Origin: Lacimicrobium alkaliphilum
Lineage (GTDB): Bacteria > Pseudomonadota > Gammaproteobacteria > Enterobacterales > Alteromonadaceae
Assembly: GCF_002591895.1 (NCBI RefSeq)
Contig: NZ_NISX01000004.1
Location: 124,001 to 188,000, forward strand
DNA: 64,000 nt
Reading direction: 5' to 3'
Under the pieces are notes generated by a model. That model did no database searches and was not told the origin of the DNA. It saw only the letters and a program-made list of their open reading frames with translations. Within the stretch, counting starts at the first letter, position 1. Each line of letters begins with the position of its first letter. This document shows positions 19,760 to 28,439 of this stretch, in pieces. Made by a program: the position numbers and the translations under genes.

Positions 19760-21109
19760 CTACAAGCGAGCGATATCATTAAAAATTGCGACTGTCATTA
19801 ACAGCAATAATAGTGCCCCACCTATACGAAACCCGATTTCCTGCACCCCTTCAGGAACAGGACGGCCCGTCAAAAGCTCAATAAAATAATAAAGTAAGTG
19901 GCCACCATCAAGTACCGGCAAAGGTAAAAGGTTAATAATACCGAGGTTGACGCTAATTAAAGCCAGAAAGCTTAAAAAGTACACCAATCCATAACCGGCG
20001 CTGACCCCCGCTCCCTGAGCAATAGAAATCGGTCCGCTTAAATTTTTAACCGACACATCTCCGCTTATCAGCTTGCCTATCATTTCGACACTGAGCACCA
20101 TTAAGCGCCAGGTTTTATCGGCCCCTTCCACCAGTGCGCCTACTGGCCCAAACTGCCTGGTAATCCGATAGCTTTCCGGCCACGGCTCAGAACGCGGTAC
20201 AATCCCAAGATACCCCTGGGATTCACCATTGACTTCACGACGTCCGGTCTGAACCTGTATATCCTTGTACTGACCTTGCCGCGACACCTGCAAGTTCAGA
20301 TTTTCATCCGGACTTGCGCTGATAAAATCCACTATTTGTTCCCAATTCTGCACAGGAGTTCCATTTGCCTGCAGTATTTTATCTCCCACCTGCAATCCTC
20401 CCTGCTCAGCCGGAGAATCCTCGGCGATAAATGCCAGCTCAGTTGTTGCAGCCGGCCGATAGGGTTCCAGACCGAGACTGAGCAAAGCCGACTCCTTATC
20501 AGGGTCAAACTGCCAATCGCGAATATCCAGGCTGAGCGATTGTCCGCTCTGGTTGTGTTCACTGACCGTTATCTTCAGCGTCGAGCTTCCAATATGTGAT
20601 ACCAGTTCCAGATTAACCGCTTCCCAATCCGGCGTCTCCCTGTCACCCACCTGTAAAATTTGCATGCCGCTACGCACGCCGCCTTTTGCGGCAATACTCT
20701 CGGCAGGCACATTACCCACTACAGGTTTAACGGTTTCCACGCCCAGCATATACATACACATCAACGCAAAAACGGCAAAAATAAAGTTGACTATCGGCCC
20801 TGCCGCTACGATAGCAATCCGCCGCCCCACACTCTGGCGGTTAAAAGCTCGGGGTAAGTCTGCATCAGCAACCGGTTCAACCCGCTCATCCAGCATTTTG
20901 ACATAACCGCCAAGAGGAACCGCCGCAATCACAAATTCAGTGCCGGTTTTATCCTTTCGGGACCAGAGCGGTTTACCGAAACCTATGGAAAAGCGCAACA
21001 CTTTAACACCGCAGCGCCGCGCAACAAAGAAATGTCCCCATTCGTGAACAGCCACCAACACACCCAGGGCGAGAATAAAGAACAACAAACTCCACAAAAA
21101 ACTTAGCAT
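19760..21109 (-). CDS. rseP: Site-2 intramembrane zinc protease RseP
   Basis: A 449-residue inner-membrane S2P protease that cleaves anti-sigma-E factor RseA. The zinc motif HEWGH is at residues 22-26 in the first membrane segment; the third ligand is Asp401 in LPVLDGGHLLYY. Two PDZ domains lie between (residues about 125-310, with GVRSGMQILQVGDRE and GLQVGDKILQANG). The C-terminal membrane segment ends the protein. Its start is adjacent to the dxr stop and it is followed by bamA, linking envelope-stress signalling with outer-membrane assembly. Confidence 0.97.
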   Translation of the reverse strand: MLSFLWSLLFFILALGVLVAVHEWGHFFVARRCGVKVLRFSIGFGKPLWSRKDKTGTEFVIAAVPLGGYVKMLDERVEPVADADLPRAFNRQSVGRRIAIVAAGPIVNFIFAVFALMCMYMLGVETVKPVVGNVPAESIAAKGGVRSGMQILQVGDRETPDWEAVNLELVSHIGSSTLKITVSEHNQSGQSLSLDIRDWQFDPDKESALLSLGLEPYRPAATTELAFIAEDSPAEQGGLQVGDKILQANGTPVQNWEQIVDFISASPDENLNLQVSRQGQYKDIQVQTGRREVNGESQGYLGIVPRSEPWPESYRITRQFGPVGALVEGADKTWRLMVLSVEMIGKLISGDVSVKNLSGPISIAQGAGVSAGYGLVYFLSFLALISVNLGIINLLPLPVLDGGHLLYYFIELLTGRPVPEGVQEIGFRIGGALLLLLMTVAIFNDIARL

Positions 21110-22309
21110 TTACAACCCCAGCGCCCGGTGTGACGTCTGACCAATCCATTCACTGGCCAGTATCCTGACTTCATTATCAAAGCCTATGATGTCATCAATA
21201 CTATTAAGTTCACAGGGTCTGAGACGATCCAATACGCTACGATTTACCTCGGCAATACCGGTAAATGCCAGTTCACCGGTGAGAAATGCCTGCACTGCCA
21301 CCTCATTTGCCGCATTCAGAGCCGTAGTCGCAGACTGGCCTGTTTTGCAACATTCTATGGCCAGAGCAAGATTCGGGTATTTGTTAAAATCCGGTTTATG
21401 GAAGGAAAAGTCCGCCAATTGCGCAAAATTCAGGGGTGCCACCCCGGATTCTATTCGCTCAGGGTATGCCAGCGCATGAGCTATCGGGGTACGCATATCC
21501 GGATTGCCCAGCTGCGCTAATACTGAACCATCATTGTATTGCACCATTGAGTGGATTACACTCTGCGGATGCAATACCACTTCAATTTGCTCTGCTGAAA
21601 GGCCAAATAACCAACAGGCTTCTATAAACTCCAGGCCCTTATTCATCATAGTGGCAGAGTCAACGGAGATTTTTTTTCCCATGCTCCAGTTGGGGTGAGC
21701 GCAGGCCTGAGCAGGTGTTACCTTGTTAAGTTTATTCTTGTCAGTATGCAAAAACGGGCCGCCCGAGCCGGTGAGCAGTATCTTTGTGATACCTGTGGAC
21801 TGTGGTTCACCATAGACATAATCAGCGGGCAGGCACTGAAAAATAGCGTTATGTTCGCTGTCGATGGGTAGCAACTCTGCGCCCCCCTTGCTAACAGCAT
21901 CCATAAATAATTGCCCGGACATCACCAGAGCTTCTTTGTTTGCCAACAATAATTTTTTACCGGCGCTGGCAGCCGCCATCGTCGGTAACAGCCCTGCAGC
22001 CCCGACAATGGCAGCCATCACAGTGTCAGTTTGCGGATGCGCACTGACCCAGGCTAATGCCTCCGGACCGGTGAGGATCTCACTGCTGATACGCCAATCT
22101 GATGCCAATTTTTTGGCCTGTGCGTAGTCATTCTTATCGGCTATTACCAGATAGTCAGGGTTAAACTCACGGGCCTGCTCCATCAATCGGTCCAGCCGCT
22201 TGTGTGCTGTAAGAGCGAACACCTGATATTTTTCGGGGTGTAGCCGGACCACATTCAGCGTACTTTCACCAATGGAGCCGGTAGAACCGAGCAGAGTAAT
22301 TCGTTGCAT
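21110..22309 (-). CDS. dxr: 1-deoxy-D-xylulose-5-phosphate reductoisomerase
   Basis: The MEP-pathway enzyme making 2-C-methylerythritol 4-phosphate with NADPH; 399 residues from the ATG at 22309. The NADPH loop LLGSTGSIGEST is at residues 5-16. Metal and substrate motifs are LLPIDSEHNAIFQ and SVDSATMMNKGLEFIEA. The frame is open to 22333, but the ATG overlapping the cdsA stop (TGATG) matches family starts. It feeds uppS in the same cluster through isoprenoid precursors. Also called ispC. Confidence 0.97.
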   Translation of the reverse strand: MQRITLLGSTGSIGESTLNVVRLHPEKYQVFALTAHKRLDRLMEQAREFNPDYLVIADKNDYAQAKKLASDWRISSEILTGPEALAWVSAHPQTDTVMAAIVGAAGLLPTMAAASAGKKLLLANKEALVMSGQLFMDAVSKGGAELLPIDSEHNAIFQCLPADYVYGEPQSTGITKILLTGSGGPFLHTDKNKLNKVTPAQACAHPNWSMGKKISVDSATMMNKGLEFIEACWLFGLSAEQIEVVLHPQSVIHSMVQYNDGSVLAQLGNPDMRTPIAHALAYPERIESGVAPLNFAQLADFSFHKPDFNKYPNLALAIECCKTGQSATTALNAANEVAVQAFLTGELAFTGIAEVNRSVLDRLRPCELNSIDDIIGFDNEVRILASEWIGQTSHRALGL

Positions 22310-23172
22310 CAGGTCATCCACAGCACATAGCATAAGGCGAAAATGGGGAACGCCGCTGTCAGGCTGTCAATGCGATCCAATATACCGCCGTGCCCCGGCA
22401 GCAATGTGCCACTGTCTTTGCAGCCAACACAACGTTTGAACATGCTCTCATTAAGATCGCCCAGTGCCGATACGGCGACTGTCAGACCGCCAATAAAAAG
22501 ATGGCTCCAGATCATGCTGGCATTGACCTGATAATGCAGTGCAGCAAAGCCGATAATAGCAAACGACGCCGCAACGCCTCCGAGCAAGCCTTCCAGAGTC
22601 TTGCCCGGTGATACATTGGGTCTGAGTTTATGGCGTCCAAATTTAACCCCGATAAAAAATGCACCGATATCTGCCGCCCAAACGATGCCCAGCACATAAA
22701 AAATCAACGATGCACCATACAGGGTATCCACGTCGTAGAGTTGCGTGCGCAGGGTTACAATCGCCACCCAGGTTGGCACCAGAGTTAACATGCCGAATAG
22801 TCCGCGCATCGAGCGGCTGTTACGCCACACTGCCGTATACCTGGGATAAGCCAGTATCATCAGCAGTACCATTGTCCACCACAGCGCCGCGACCGCCAGA
22901 ATAGCAAGATACACCGATGTCAGTTGCCCCTGCACCCAAATCTGCTGTACAGGAACCAGATAGGCCAGGAGAGTACAAATCGCCGCCACTAATACCGTAT
23001 AGATGGCCTTGCCGGGACGGGTTTTGAGGCCCATCAGATTACCCCACTCCCAGGCACCGAGCACAACAATCAAACCAATGCAGAGTTCAAATCCCCGTAA
23101 GGGCAGAAACAAAATCGCGATCAGCGCCAGCGGAGCCAGCACCAGAGCTGTTATTACGCGTTGCTTTAACAT
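22309..23172 (-). CDS. cdsA: Phosphatidate cytidylyltransferase
   Basis: An inner-membrane enzyme of 287 residues that makes CDP-diacylglycerol from phosphatidic acid and CTP. Eight or so hydrophobic segments are visible. The CDS signature is near the C-terminus, SALGDLNESMFKRCVGCKD followed by GTLLPGHGGILDRIDSL. It is encoded between uppS and dxr and overlaps the dxr start by one base. No anomaly. Confidence 0.96.
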   Translation of the reverse strand: MLKQRVITALVLAPLALIAILFLPLRGFELCIGLIVVLGAWEWGNLMGLKTRPGKAIYTVLVAAICTLLAYLVPVQQIWVQGQLTSVYLAILAVAALWWTMVLLMILAYPRYTAVWRNSRSMRGLFGMLTLVPTWVAIVTLRTQLYDVDTLYGASLIFYVLGIVWAADIGAFFIGVKFGRHKLRPNVSPGKTLEGLLGGVAASFAIIGFAALHYQVNASMIWSHLFIGGLTVAVSALGDLNESMFKRCVGCKDSGTLLPGHGGILDRIDSLTAAFPIFALCYVLWMT

Positions 23173-23206
23173 TCAGGATGGTTCCCGTAGCCAGCAGAAT
23201 TCCGGT

Positions 23207-23935
23207 TCATACTTCCACCTGCTCCGAAGTCATACCGAAGCGCCGCTGACGGGCTGCAAAATCCGATATTGCCTGGCTGAATTCGTGTTCATTAAAATCG
23301 GGCCACAGGGTGGGAGTAAAATACAACTCAGAATATGCCAGTTGCCAGAGTAAAAAGTTACTTACACGACTTTCACCACCAGTACGAATCAACAGATCCA
23401 ATTCCGGCAGAGATGAGAGGCAGATATGGCTGTAAAAGGTACTTTCGTCGATGTCGCCGGCCTCTAATTGCCCCGCACGAACTTTCTCAGCACAGAGCCT
23501 GGCCGCCCTGACGATGTCCCAGCGACCACCATAATTGGCTGCAATATTGAGTACCAGTGACTTATTATCAGCGGTCAGCTTTTCAGCTGCACGGATTCGC
23601 TCTATCAGTTTGTCATCAAAGCGTTCGGTATCCCCGACCACTTTAAGCCTGACATCATTCTTATGCAGTTTCTTCACTTCACTTTTCAATACCAGATTGA
23701 AAAGCTCCATTAACACACCGACTTCTTCGGCCGGGCGATTCCAGTTTTCACTGCTAAAAGCGAACAGGGTCAGGGCTTCTATACCCTGCTTACGGGCAAA
23801 GCTAACGGCATTGCGCACAGATTCAACACCGGCCTTATGGCCGAAGGTTCTGATCTTGCCCCGTTGTTTTGCCCAGCGCCCGTTGCCATCCATAATAATG
23901 GCAACATGCTTTGGTATTGCAGAATTGGCTGTCAT
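23207..23935 (-). CDS. uppS: Undecaprenyl diphosphate synthase
   Basis: A cis-prenyltransferase of 242 residues that extends farnesyl diphosphate to the C55 carrier lipid for peptidoglycan and O-antigen. HVAIIMDGNGRWAKQRG at residues 10-26 includes the catalytic Asp16; FAFSSENWNRP and the RTGGESRVSNFLLWQLAYSELYFT region complete the active site. It lies 25 bases after frr and 34 before cdsA, co-oriented. Confidence 0.97.
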   Translation of the reverse strand: MTANSAIPKHVAIIMDGNGRWAKQRGKIRTFGHKAGVESVRNAVSFARKQGIEALTLFAFSSENWNRPAEEVGVLMELFNLVLKSEVKKLHKNDVRLKVVGDTERFDDKLIERIRAAEKLTADNKSLVLNIAANYGGRWDIVRAARLCAEKVRAGQLEAGDIDESTFYSHICLSSLPELDLLIRTGGESRVSNFLLWQLAYSELYFTPTLWPDFNEHEFSQAISDFAARQRRFGMTSEQVEV

Positions 23936-23960
23936 GAAAATCCCTTGAAACGAGCGTCGC

Positions 23961-24518
23961 TCAGATTTCCATCAGCTCTTTTTCCTTGTCTGCCAGTAAC
24001 TGATCGATCTTACTAACAAACTCATCAGTCAGTTTCTGGATCCCTTCCTCAGCACTGTGTCCTTCGTCTTCGCCAATTTCTTTCTCTTTCACCAGTTCTT
24101 TAATATCACTATTCGCGTCGCGGCGAATATTGCGAATTGCCACCCTGCTTTGCTCTGCTTCAGCACGTACTACCTTGATAAAGTCCTTGCGACGTTCTTC
24201 TGTCAGCGCAGGCATGGGGATGCGAATCACCGTACCGGCACTCATGGGGTTCAAGCCGAGATCTGATTGCATGATGGCCTTTTCCACAGCCTGAGTGGCG
24301 CTTTTGTCAAACACCGTCAGCGCAAGCGTACGGGCATCTTCGGCCACAACATTAGCAACCTGATTTAACGGCGTATCAGCACCATAATAAGAGACCATAA
24401 TGGAATCGAGCAAACTCGGGTGAGCCCGGCCAGTGCGAATCTTACCTAACTGACTCTTCAGCGCAGTAATACATTTTTCCATACGCTCTTGGGCGTCTTT
24501 TTTAATTTCATTAAGCAT
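23961..24518 (-). CDS. frr: Ribosome recycling factor
   Basis: A 185-residue tRNA-mimic that, with EF-G, splits the post-termination ribosome. The three-helix-bundle sequence is typical: [30 protein letters not shown] at residues 9-38, [37 protein letters not shown] near 110-146. It follows pyrH by 21 bases, the usual order tsf-pyrH-frr. Confidence 0.98.
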   Translation of the reverse strand: MLNEIKKDAQERMEKCITALKSQLGKIRTGRAHPSLLDSIMVSYYGADTPLNQVANVVAEDARTLALTVFDKSATQAVEKAIMQSDLGLNPMSAGTVIRIPMPALTEERRKDFIKVVRAEAEQSRVAIRNIRRDANSDIKELVKEKEIGEDEGHSAEEGIQKLTDEFVSKIDQLLADKEKELMEI

Positions 24519-24539
24519 TGTTGTAATCCTGTTTTGCTT

Positions 24540-25280
24540 TTAAGCCAGATTTTTCTGGTGATCGATAAGCGTACCTTTTTCTTCACCCATTACCACATCT
24601 TTAAGGCAACCGGGCTTGTTCATATTGAACACTCTGATCGGCAGGTTATGATCCCGTGCCAGAGTAAAGGCGGCCAGATCCATCACCTTGAGTTCTTTTT
24701 CCAGTACTTCCTGATAACTCAGCTGCTGGTACATTACCGCATCCGGATTAGTAGCCGGATCGGAATCGAAAACGCCATCCACCTTGGTTGCCTTGAGCAC
24801 GGCGTCAGCTTCTATTTCTATGCCCCGCAAACAGGCTGCTGAGTCGGTTGTAAAAAAGGGGTTGCCTGTGCCGGCAGCAAAAATCACCACCCGGCCAGAT
24901 TTTAACAAACTGATGGCTTCGGCCCAGTTATAGGCATCACACACGCCGTTCAAGGGAATCGCAGACATCAGACGGGCATTCACAAAGGCCCGGTGCAGGG
25001 CGTCGCGCATTGCCAGACCGTTCATAACGGTAGCCAGCATACCCATATGGTCACCCACCACCCTGTTCATTCCGGCTTTGGCCAGACCCTCGCCACGGAA
25101 TAAATTTCCGCCTCCGATAACCAGGCCAACCTGTACACCCAGTTCCACCAGCTCTTTAATTTCCTGAGCCATGCGATCCAGAACTTTCGGATCGATACCA
25201 AAACCTTCCTGACCCATCAGGGCCTCACCACTGAGTTTGAGCAATATGCGTCTGTAGGCGGATTTGGGATTAATACTCAT
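24540..25280 (-). CDS. pyrH: UMP kinase
   Basis: A hexameric amino-acid-kinase-fold enzyme, 246 residues, that phosphorylates UMP to [16 protein letters not shown] at residues 12-24, [13 protein letters not shown] at about 51-63, and the [18 protein letters not shown] region mark the family. Between it and tsf lie a terminator and a hairpin repeat, so pyrH must have its own promoter or depend on readthrough from tsf. Confidence 0.98.
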   Translation of the reverse strand: MSINPKSAYRRILLKLSGEALMGQEGFGIDPKVLDRMAQEIKELVELGVQVGLVIGGGNLFRGEGLAKAGMNRVVGDHMGMLATVMNGLAMRDALHRAFVNARLMSAIPLNGVCDAYNWAEAISLLKSGRVVIFAAGTGNPFFTTDSAACLRGIEIEADAVLKATKVDGVFDSDPATNPDAVMYQQLSYQEVLEKELKVMDLAAFTLARDHNLPIRVFNMNKPGCLKDVVMGEEKGTLIDHQKNLA

Positions 25281-25409
25281 TGATCAGTTGTTCCTGTATA
25301 TAATGCGGTGAACCAATACCATTTTAAGCCTGACAGACTCAGCCCCCTTCGGCGCCAGTTCCTGTCCGGTTCGTCGCCGGTTAACATCGGGATAACCAGA
25401 GCAGACTTT
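25281..25409. other. Non-coding leader between the repeat and pyrH
   Basis: Part of the 360-bp gap between pyrH and tsf. It holds the presumed pyrH leader; no promoter could be assigned with confidence and no gene is supported. Frames that cross it run into the repeat and are discounted. Confidence 0.5.
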
Positions 25410-25510
25410 GCCGAAGTGGTTTTCCCGACAACTTCGGCATACCGTCCGTCCCTGGACATCGCCGAAGAAAGGTTCCCGACAACTTCGGCATACCGTCCGT
25501 CCCTGGACAT
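25410..25510. repeat. Two-unit 51-bp hairpin repeat downstream of the tsf terminator
   Basis: On the minus strand each 51-bp unit starts ATGTCCAGGGACGGACGG. It contains GTCC, loop AGGGAC, GGAC (at 25495-25508 and 25444-25457) and a second stem GCCGAAG/CTTCGGC (25461-25489 and 25410-25438). The first unit begins at the base after the terminator U-tract. Stems differ from those of the arrays at 3141 and 57539 while the loops and period agree. The frame encodes a 17-residue repeat, MSRDGRYAEVVGN..., which I do not regard as a gene. Confidence 0.9.
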
Positions 25511-25536
25511 AAAAAAGCACCCCTTAAAGAGGTGCT
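25511..25536 (-). terminator. Intrinsic terminator after tsf
   Basis: Minus strand AGCACCTCT, loop TTA, AGGGGTGCT followed by six T residues; nine positions in the stem with one mismatch. It lies 105 bases after the tsf stop. A consensus TATAAT (25545-25540, minus) sits immediately before the stem. Confidence 0.85.
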
Positions 25537-25640
25537 CGTATTATACCCAAGAAACCTCAGAAAGCGAGTTTCAGAACCTCTGTGGTTCGAGGTCATCTGG
25601 GTGTCTTTGACATTGCCAGCAGACAAACGTCGCGGACCAA

Positions 25641-26513
25641 TTATTTCTTGGCAGCGGCCATTTGTGCCTGCACTTCGGCAGCGAAATCTTCAGATTTCTT
25701 CTCAATCCCTTCACCAACTTCGAAACGAACGAAATTGATCACATCAGCGTTGCTTGCCTTAAGCAGTGCACCCACATTCTGAGAAGGGTCCTTGATGAAA
25801 GGCTGGCCGGTAAGGCTGATTTCACCAGTGAACTTGCTCATTCGACCGGCAACCATTTTCTCTGCAATCTCCGCAGGCTTGCCGCTCTGCATAGCGATAT
25901 CGATCTGAATGGCTTTTTCTTTCTCTACCACATCAGCCGGAACCTGTTCAGGCTTAACGAACTGCGGGTTAGATGCGGCAACGTGCATGGCTACATCTTT
26001 AGCCAGCTCTGAATCACCGCCGTCCAGGATAGTCAATACACCAATTCGCCCACCGTGCACGTAGGCACCCAGGTTATCGCCTTCAATACTGACCACGCGA
26101 CGAACGGTGATATTTTCACCGATCTTGGCAACCAGATTTTCGCGCGCTTCTGAAACCTTAATTCCGTCCAGATCCAGGTTATTCAGGGCATCAACATCAT
26201 TAATTTTATTCGCCAGAGCCAATGCAACGATCTTGTCCCCGAACGCCAGGAAGCTGTCATCACGGGCAACGAAATCAGTTTCACAGTTCAGTTCAACCAT
26301 CACCGCATTGTTTCCGTCGACTTTGGTCAGGATAACGCCTTCAGCGGCAATACGGCCTGCTTTTTTAGCAGCTTTGGCCTGACCGGATTTGCGCATATTC
26401 TCAATGGCCTGTTCAACATCACCATTGGTTTCTTCCAGCGCCTTTTTACAATCCAACATACCGGCACCGGTACGTTCACGAAGTTCTTTTACTAGGGCTG
26501 CAGTTACTGCCAT
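25641..26513 (-). CDS. tsf: Elongation factor Ts
   Basis: A 290-residue guanine nucleotide exchange factor for EF-Tu. The N-terminal UBA-like domain contains [18 protein letters not shown] (residues 11-28) and the core contains [13 protein letters not shown] (about 74-86), both hallmarks. It follows rpsB in the standard rpsB-tsf operon, 105 bases downstream, with hairpins in between that may set the ratio of the two proteins. Confidence 0.98.
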   Translation of the reverse strand: MAVTAALVKELRERTGAGMLDCKKALEETNGDVEQAIENMRKSGQAKAAKKAGRIAAEGVILTKVDGNNAVMVELNCETDFVARDDSFLAFGDKIVALALANKINDVDALNNLDLDGIKVSEARENLVAKIGENITVRRVVSIEGDNLGAYVHGGRIGVLTILDGGDSELAKDVAMHVAASNPQFVKPEQVPADVVEKEKAIQIDIAMQSGKPAEIAEKMVAGRMSKFTGEISLTGQPFIKDPSQNVGALLKASNADVINFVRFEVGEGIEKKSEDFAAEVQAQMAAAKK

Positions 26514-26545
26514 TTCTCATTCCTCAGAAGATTTGTTCGTTGGAC

Positions 26546-26605
26546 CACAAGGGGGCCTTGTGAGACACAGAGTCACAGCAGCGTAGTGTTCCGGGCCGCT
26601 GTGAC
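26546..26605 (-). promoter_or_regulatory. Two hairpins in the rpsB-tsf intergenic region
   Basis: CACAAGG/CCTTGTG (26546-26562) and GTCACAGC/GCTGTGAC (26572-26605), both perfect. Neither has a U-tract on the minus strand, so partial termination or mRNA processing between rpsB and tsf is more likely than a full stop. Confidence 0.5.
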
Positions 26606-26618
26606 AACTGTATGACGC

Positions 26619-27347
26619 TTATTCTGTTTCGACGAAATCGTCGCGCTCAGCCTGAGATTCCAGGTTCTGTTCACGACCTTCACCGATGGCGTCCGCAGCG
26701 GCGTTCAGATAAAGCTGAACAGCACGGATAGCATCATCATTACCAGGAATAACATAATCCACACCGTCAGGATCTGAGTTGGTGTCAACCACGGAAACAA
26801 CTGGAATACCCAGATTTCTGGCTTCGGTAATGGCAATATGCTCATGTACCGCGTCAACCACAAACAAGCAATCAGGCAATCCGCCCATGTCTTTGATACC
26901 ACCGAGACTGGATTCCAGCTTGTTCATTTCACGGGTCAGCATCAGCGCTTCTTTCTTGGTTACTTTTTCGAACGTACCGTCCTGAGACTTCTGTTCCAGA
27001 TCTTTAAGACGCTTGATGGACTGACGAACCGTTTTCCAGTTGGTCAACATACCGCCCAACCAGCGCTTATTAACGTAGAACTGATCGCAACGAATTGCTG
27101 CATCTTTTACCGCATCGCTGGCAGCACGTTTGGTACCAACGAACAGAACTTTACCTTTTTTGGCTGATACGCCAGACAGGTAGTTCAACGCAGTGTTGAA
27201 CAAAGGTACGGTCTTCTCAAGATTGATGATATGTACTTTATTACGGGCACCGAAAATGTAAGGTTTCATTTTCGGATTCCAGTAACGGGTCTGGTGACCG
27301 AAGTGCACGCCGGCTTGCAGCATGTCGCGCATAGATACGTTTGCCAT
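26619..27347 (-). CDS. rpsB: 30S ribosomal protein S2 (uS2)
   Basis: A 242-residue S2 protein. [26 protein letters not shown] (from residue 6) and the [48 protein letters not shown] block are diagnostic. It binds near the platform of the small subunit together with S1. The ATG follows a strong AAGGA site (27348-27360, minus). The leader of roughly 100 bases contains GGGGTGTC and further pairing segments; S2 autoregulation of the rpsB leader is known in enterics and is possible here. Confidence 0.98.
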   Translation of the reverse strand: MANVSMRDMLQAGVHFGHQTRYWNPKMKPYIFGARNKVHIINLEKTVPLFNTALNYLSGVSAKKGKVLFVGTKRAASDAVKDAAIRCDQFYVNKRWLGGMLTNWKTVRQSIKRLKDLEQKSQDGTFEKVTKKEALMLTREMNKLESSLGGIKDMGGLPDCLFVVDAVHEHIAITEARNLGIPVVSVVDTNSDPDGVDYVIPGNDDAIRAVQLYLNAAADAIGEGREQNLESQAERDDFVETE

Positions 27348-27519
27348 AATTTTTCCTTATGGGGTTAGGCCTCCATATATCCCAGTTGTCGATCTGATCT
27401 ACGTCAGACACCCCGAAAACTGTGTCGATATATGTGTGTGATTAAATAGTAACGTTTAAGCGAATTATGCCTGTTGATTGAACGAGGCTTAATTTGCGGG
27501 CGGCTTTATACCATAGACA

Positions 27520-27567
27520 GGCTATAAGATACAACTGATTGTTATGTGACAGTTGCATCTTATAGCC
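27520..27567. promoter_or_regulatory. 18-bp inverted repeat between divergent rpsB and map
   Basis: Left arm GGCTATAAGATACAACTG (27520-27537) and right arm CAGTTGCATCTTATAGCC (27550-27567) are complementary at 17 of 18 positions around a 12-base spacer. There is no U-tract on either side. It stands about 170 bases upstream of rpsB and 77 upstream of map. It could be an operator for a dimeric regulator, a leader hairpin or a terminator-less insulating structure. Confidence 0.7.
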
Positions 27568-27643
27568 CCTGTGAACCTATACACAAGGCGGTTCAGAGGC
27601 TAGAATGCGCCCTGACTCTTGTAATGAATAAAGTGGAAAAACA

Positions 27644-28429
27644 TTGACCGCCATTATCAAAACAAAAGATGAAATAGAAAAAATGCGCGTAGCTGGCAAG
27701 CTGGCATCAGAGGTATTGGAAATGATCGGCCCTTACGTGAAGAAGGGTGTGACCACCGATGAGCTTAACCAGCGATGCCATGATTATATTGTAAACGAGC
27801 AGGGAGCCATTCCGGCGCCACTTAATTATCATGGTTTTCCCAAGTCTATCTGTACCTCTGTCAACCATGTGATCTGCCATGGTATTCCCTCCGATAAAAA
27901 GCTTAAAGATGGGGATATCATCAATATTGACGTTACCGTGATCAAAGACGGCTATCACGGCGATACGTCGAAAATGTTTGTGGTAGGCCAGCCAAGTATT
28001 CTCGCTGAACGATTGATCAGAGTTACCCAGGAGTGCATGTACAAGGGTATCGAGCTCGTTCGCCCCGGAGTGCAGCTCGGTGATATCGGCTATGCCATCG
28101 CTCAGCATGCAGAGCAGCATCACTATTCAGTAGTGCGTGAGTATTGCGGGCACGGCATCGGTGCCGAATTCCATGAAGATCCTCAGGTCCTGCATTACGG
28201 TAAACCCGGAACCGGTGACGTTTTGCATGAAGGTATGTGTCTGACCATTGAACCGATGATTAATGCGGGAAAACGTCACTCTAAGTTGCTTAAAGATGAG
28301 TGGACGGTGGTCACCAAAGATCGCAGTCTCAGTGCCCAGTGGGAACATACCTTATTAGTTACCGCTAACGGATGTGAAATTCTGACCCTGCGCGGCGATG
28401 AGACTATCGATCGGATCATTAATCACTAA
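27644..28429 (+). CDS. map: Methionine aminopeptidase type I
   Basis: A 261-residue metallopeptidase removing the initiator methionine. Pita-bread fold with metal ligands in NIDVTVIKDGYHGDTSKMF (two Asp), EYCGHGIG (His), LTIEPM (Glu) and WEHTLLV (Glu). The start is a TTG at 27644, preceded by GTGGAAAA; it gives the N-terminal extension TAIIKTKDEIEKMRVAGKLA that aligns with E. coli Map, whereas the first ATG would cut off 12 conserved residues. It lies opposite rpsB as in many gammaproteobacteria and precedes glnD. Confidence 0.96.
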   Translation: MTAIIKTKDEIEKMRVAGKLASEVLEMIGPYVKKGVTTDELNQRCHDYIVNEQGAIPAPLNYHGFPKSICTSVNHVICHGIPSDKKLKDGDIINIDVTVIKDGYHGDTSKMFVVGQPSILAERLIRVTQECMYKGIELVRPGVQLGDIGYAIAQHAEQHHYSVVREYCGHGIGAEFHEDPQVLHYGKPGTGDVLHEGMCLTIEPMINAGKRHSKLLKDEWTVVTKDRSLSAQWEHTLLVTANGCEILTLRGDETIDRIINH

Positions 28430-28439
28430 GGAGAGTCCC

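Noticed and set aside
25277-25626. Small frames over the tsf-pyrH gap with MSRDGRYAEVVGN repeats
   Set aside because: They are translations of the hairpin repeat, overlap each other and the terminator, and resemble no known protein.
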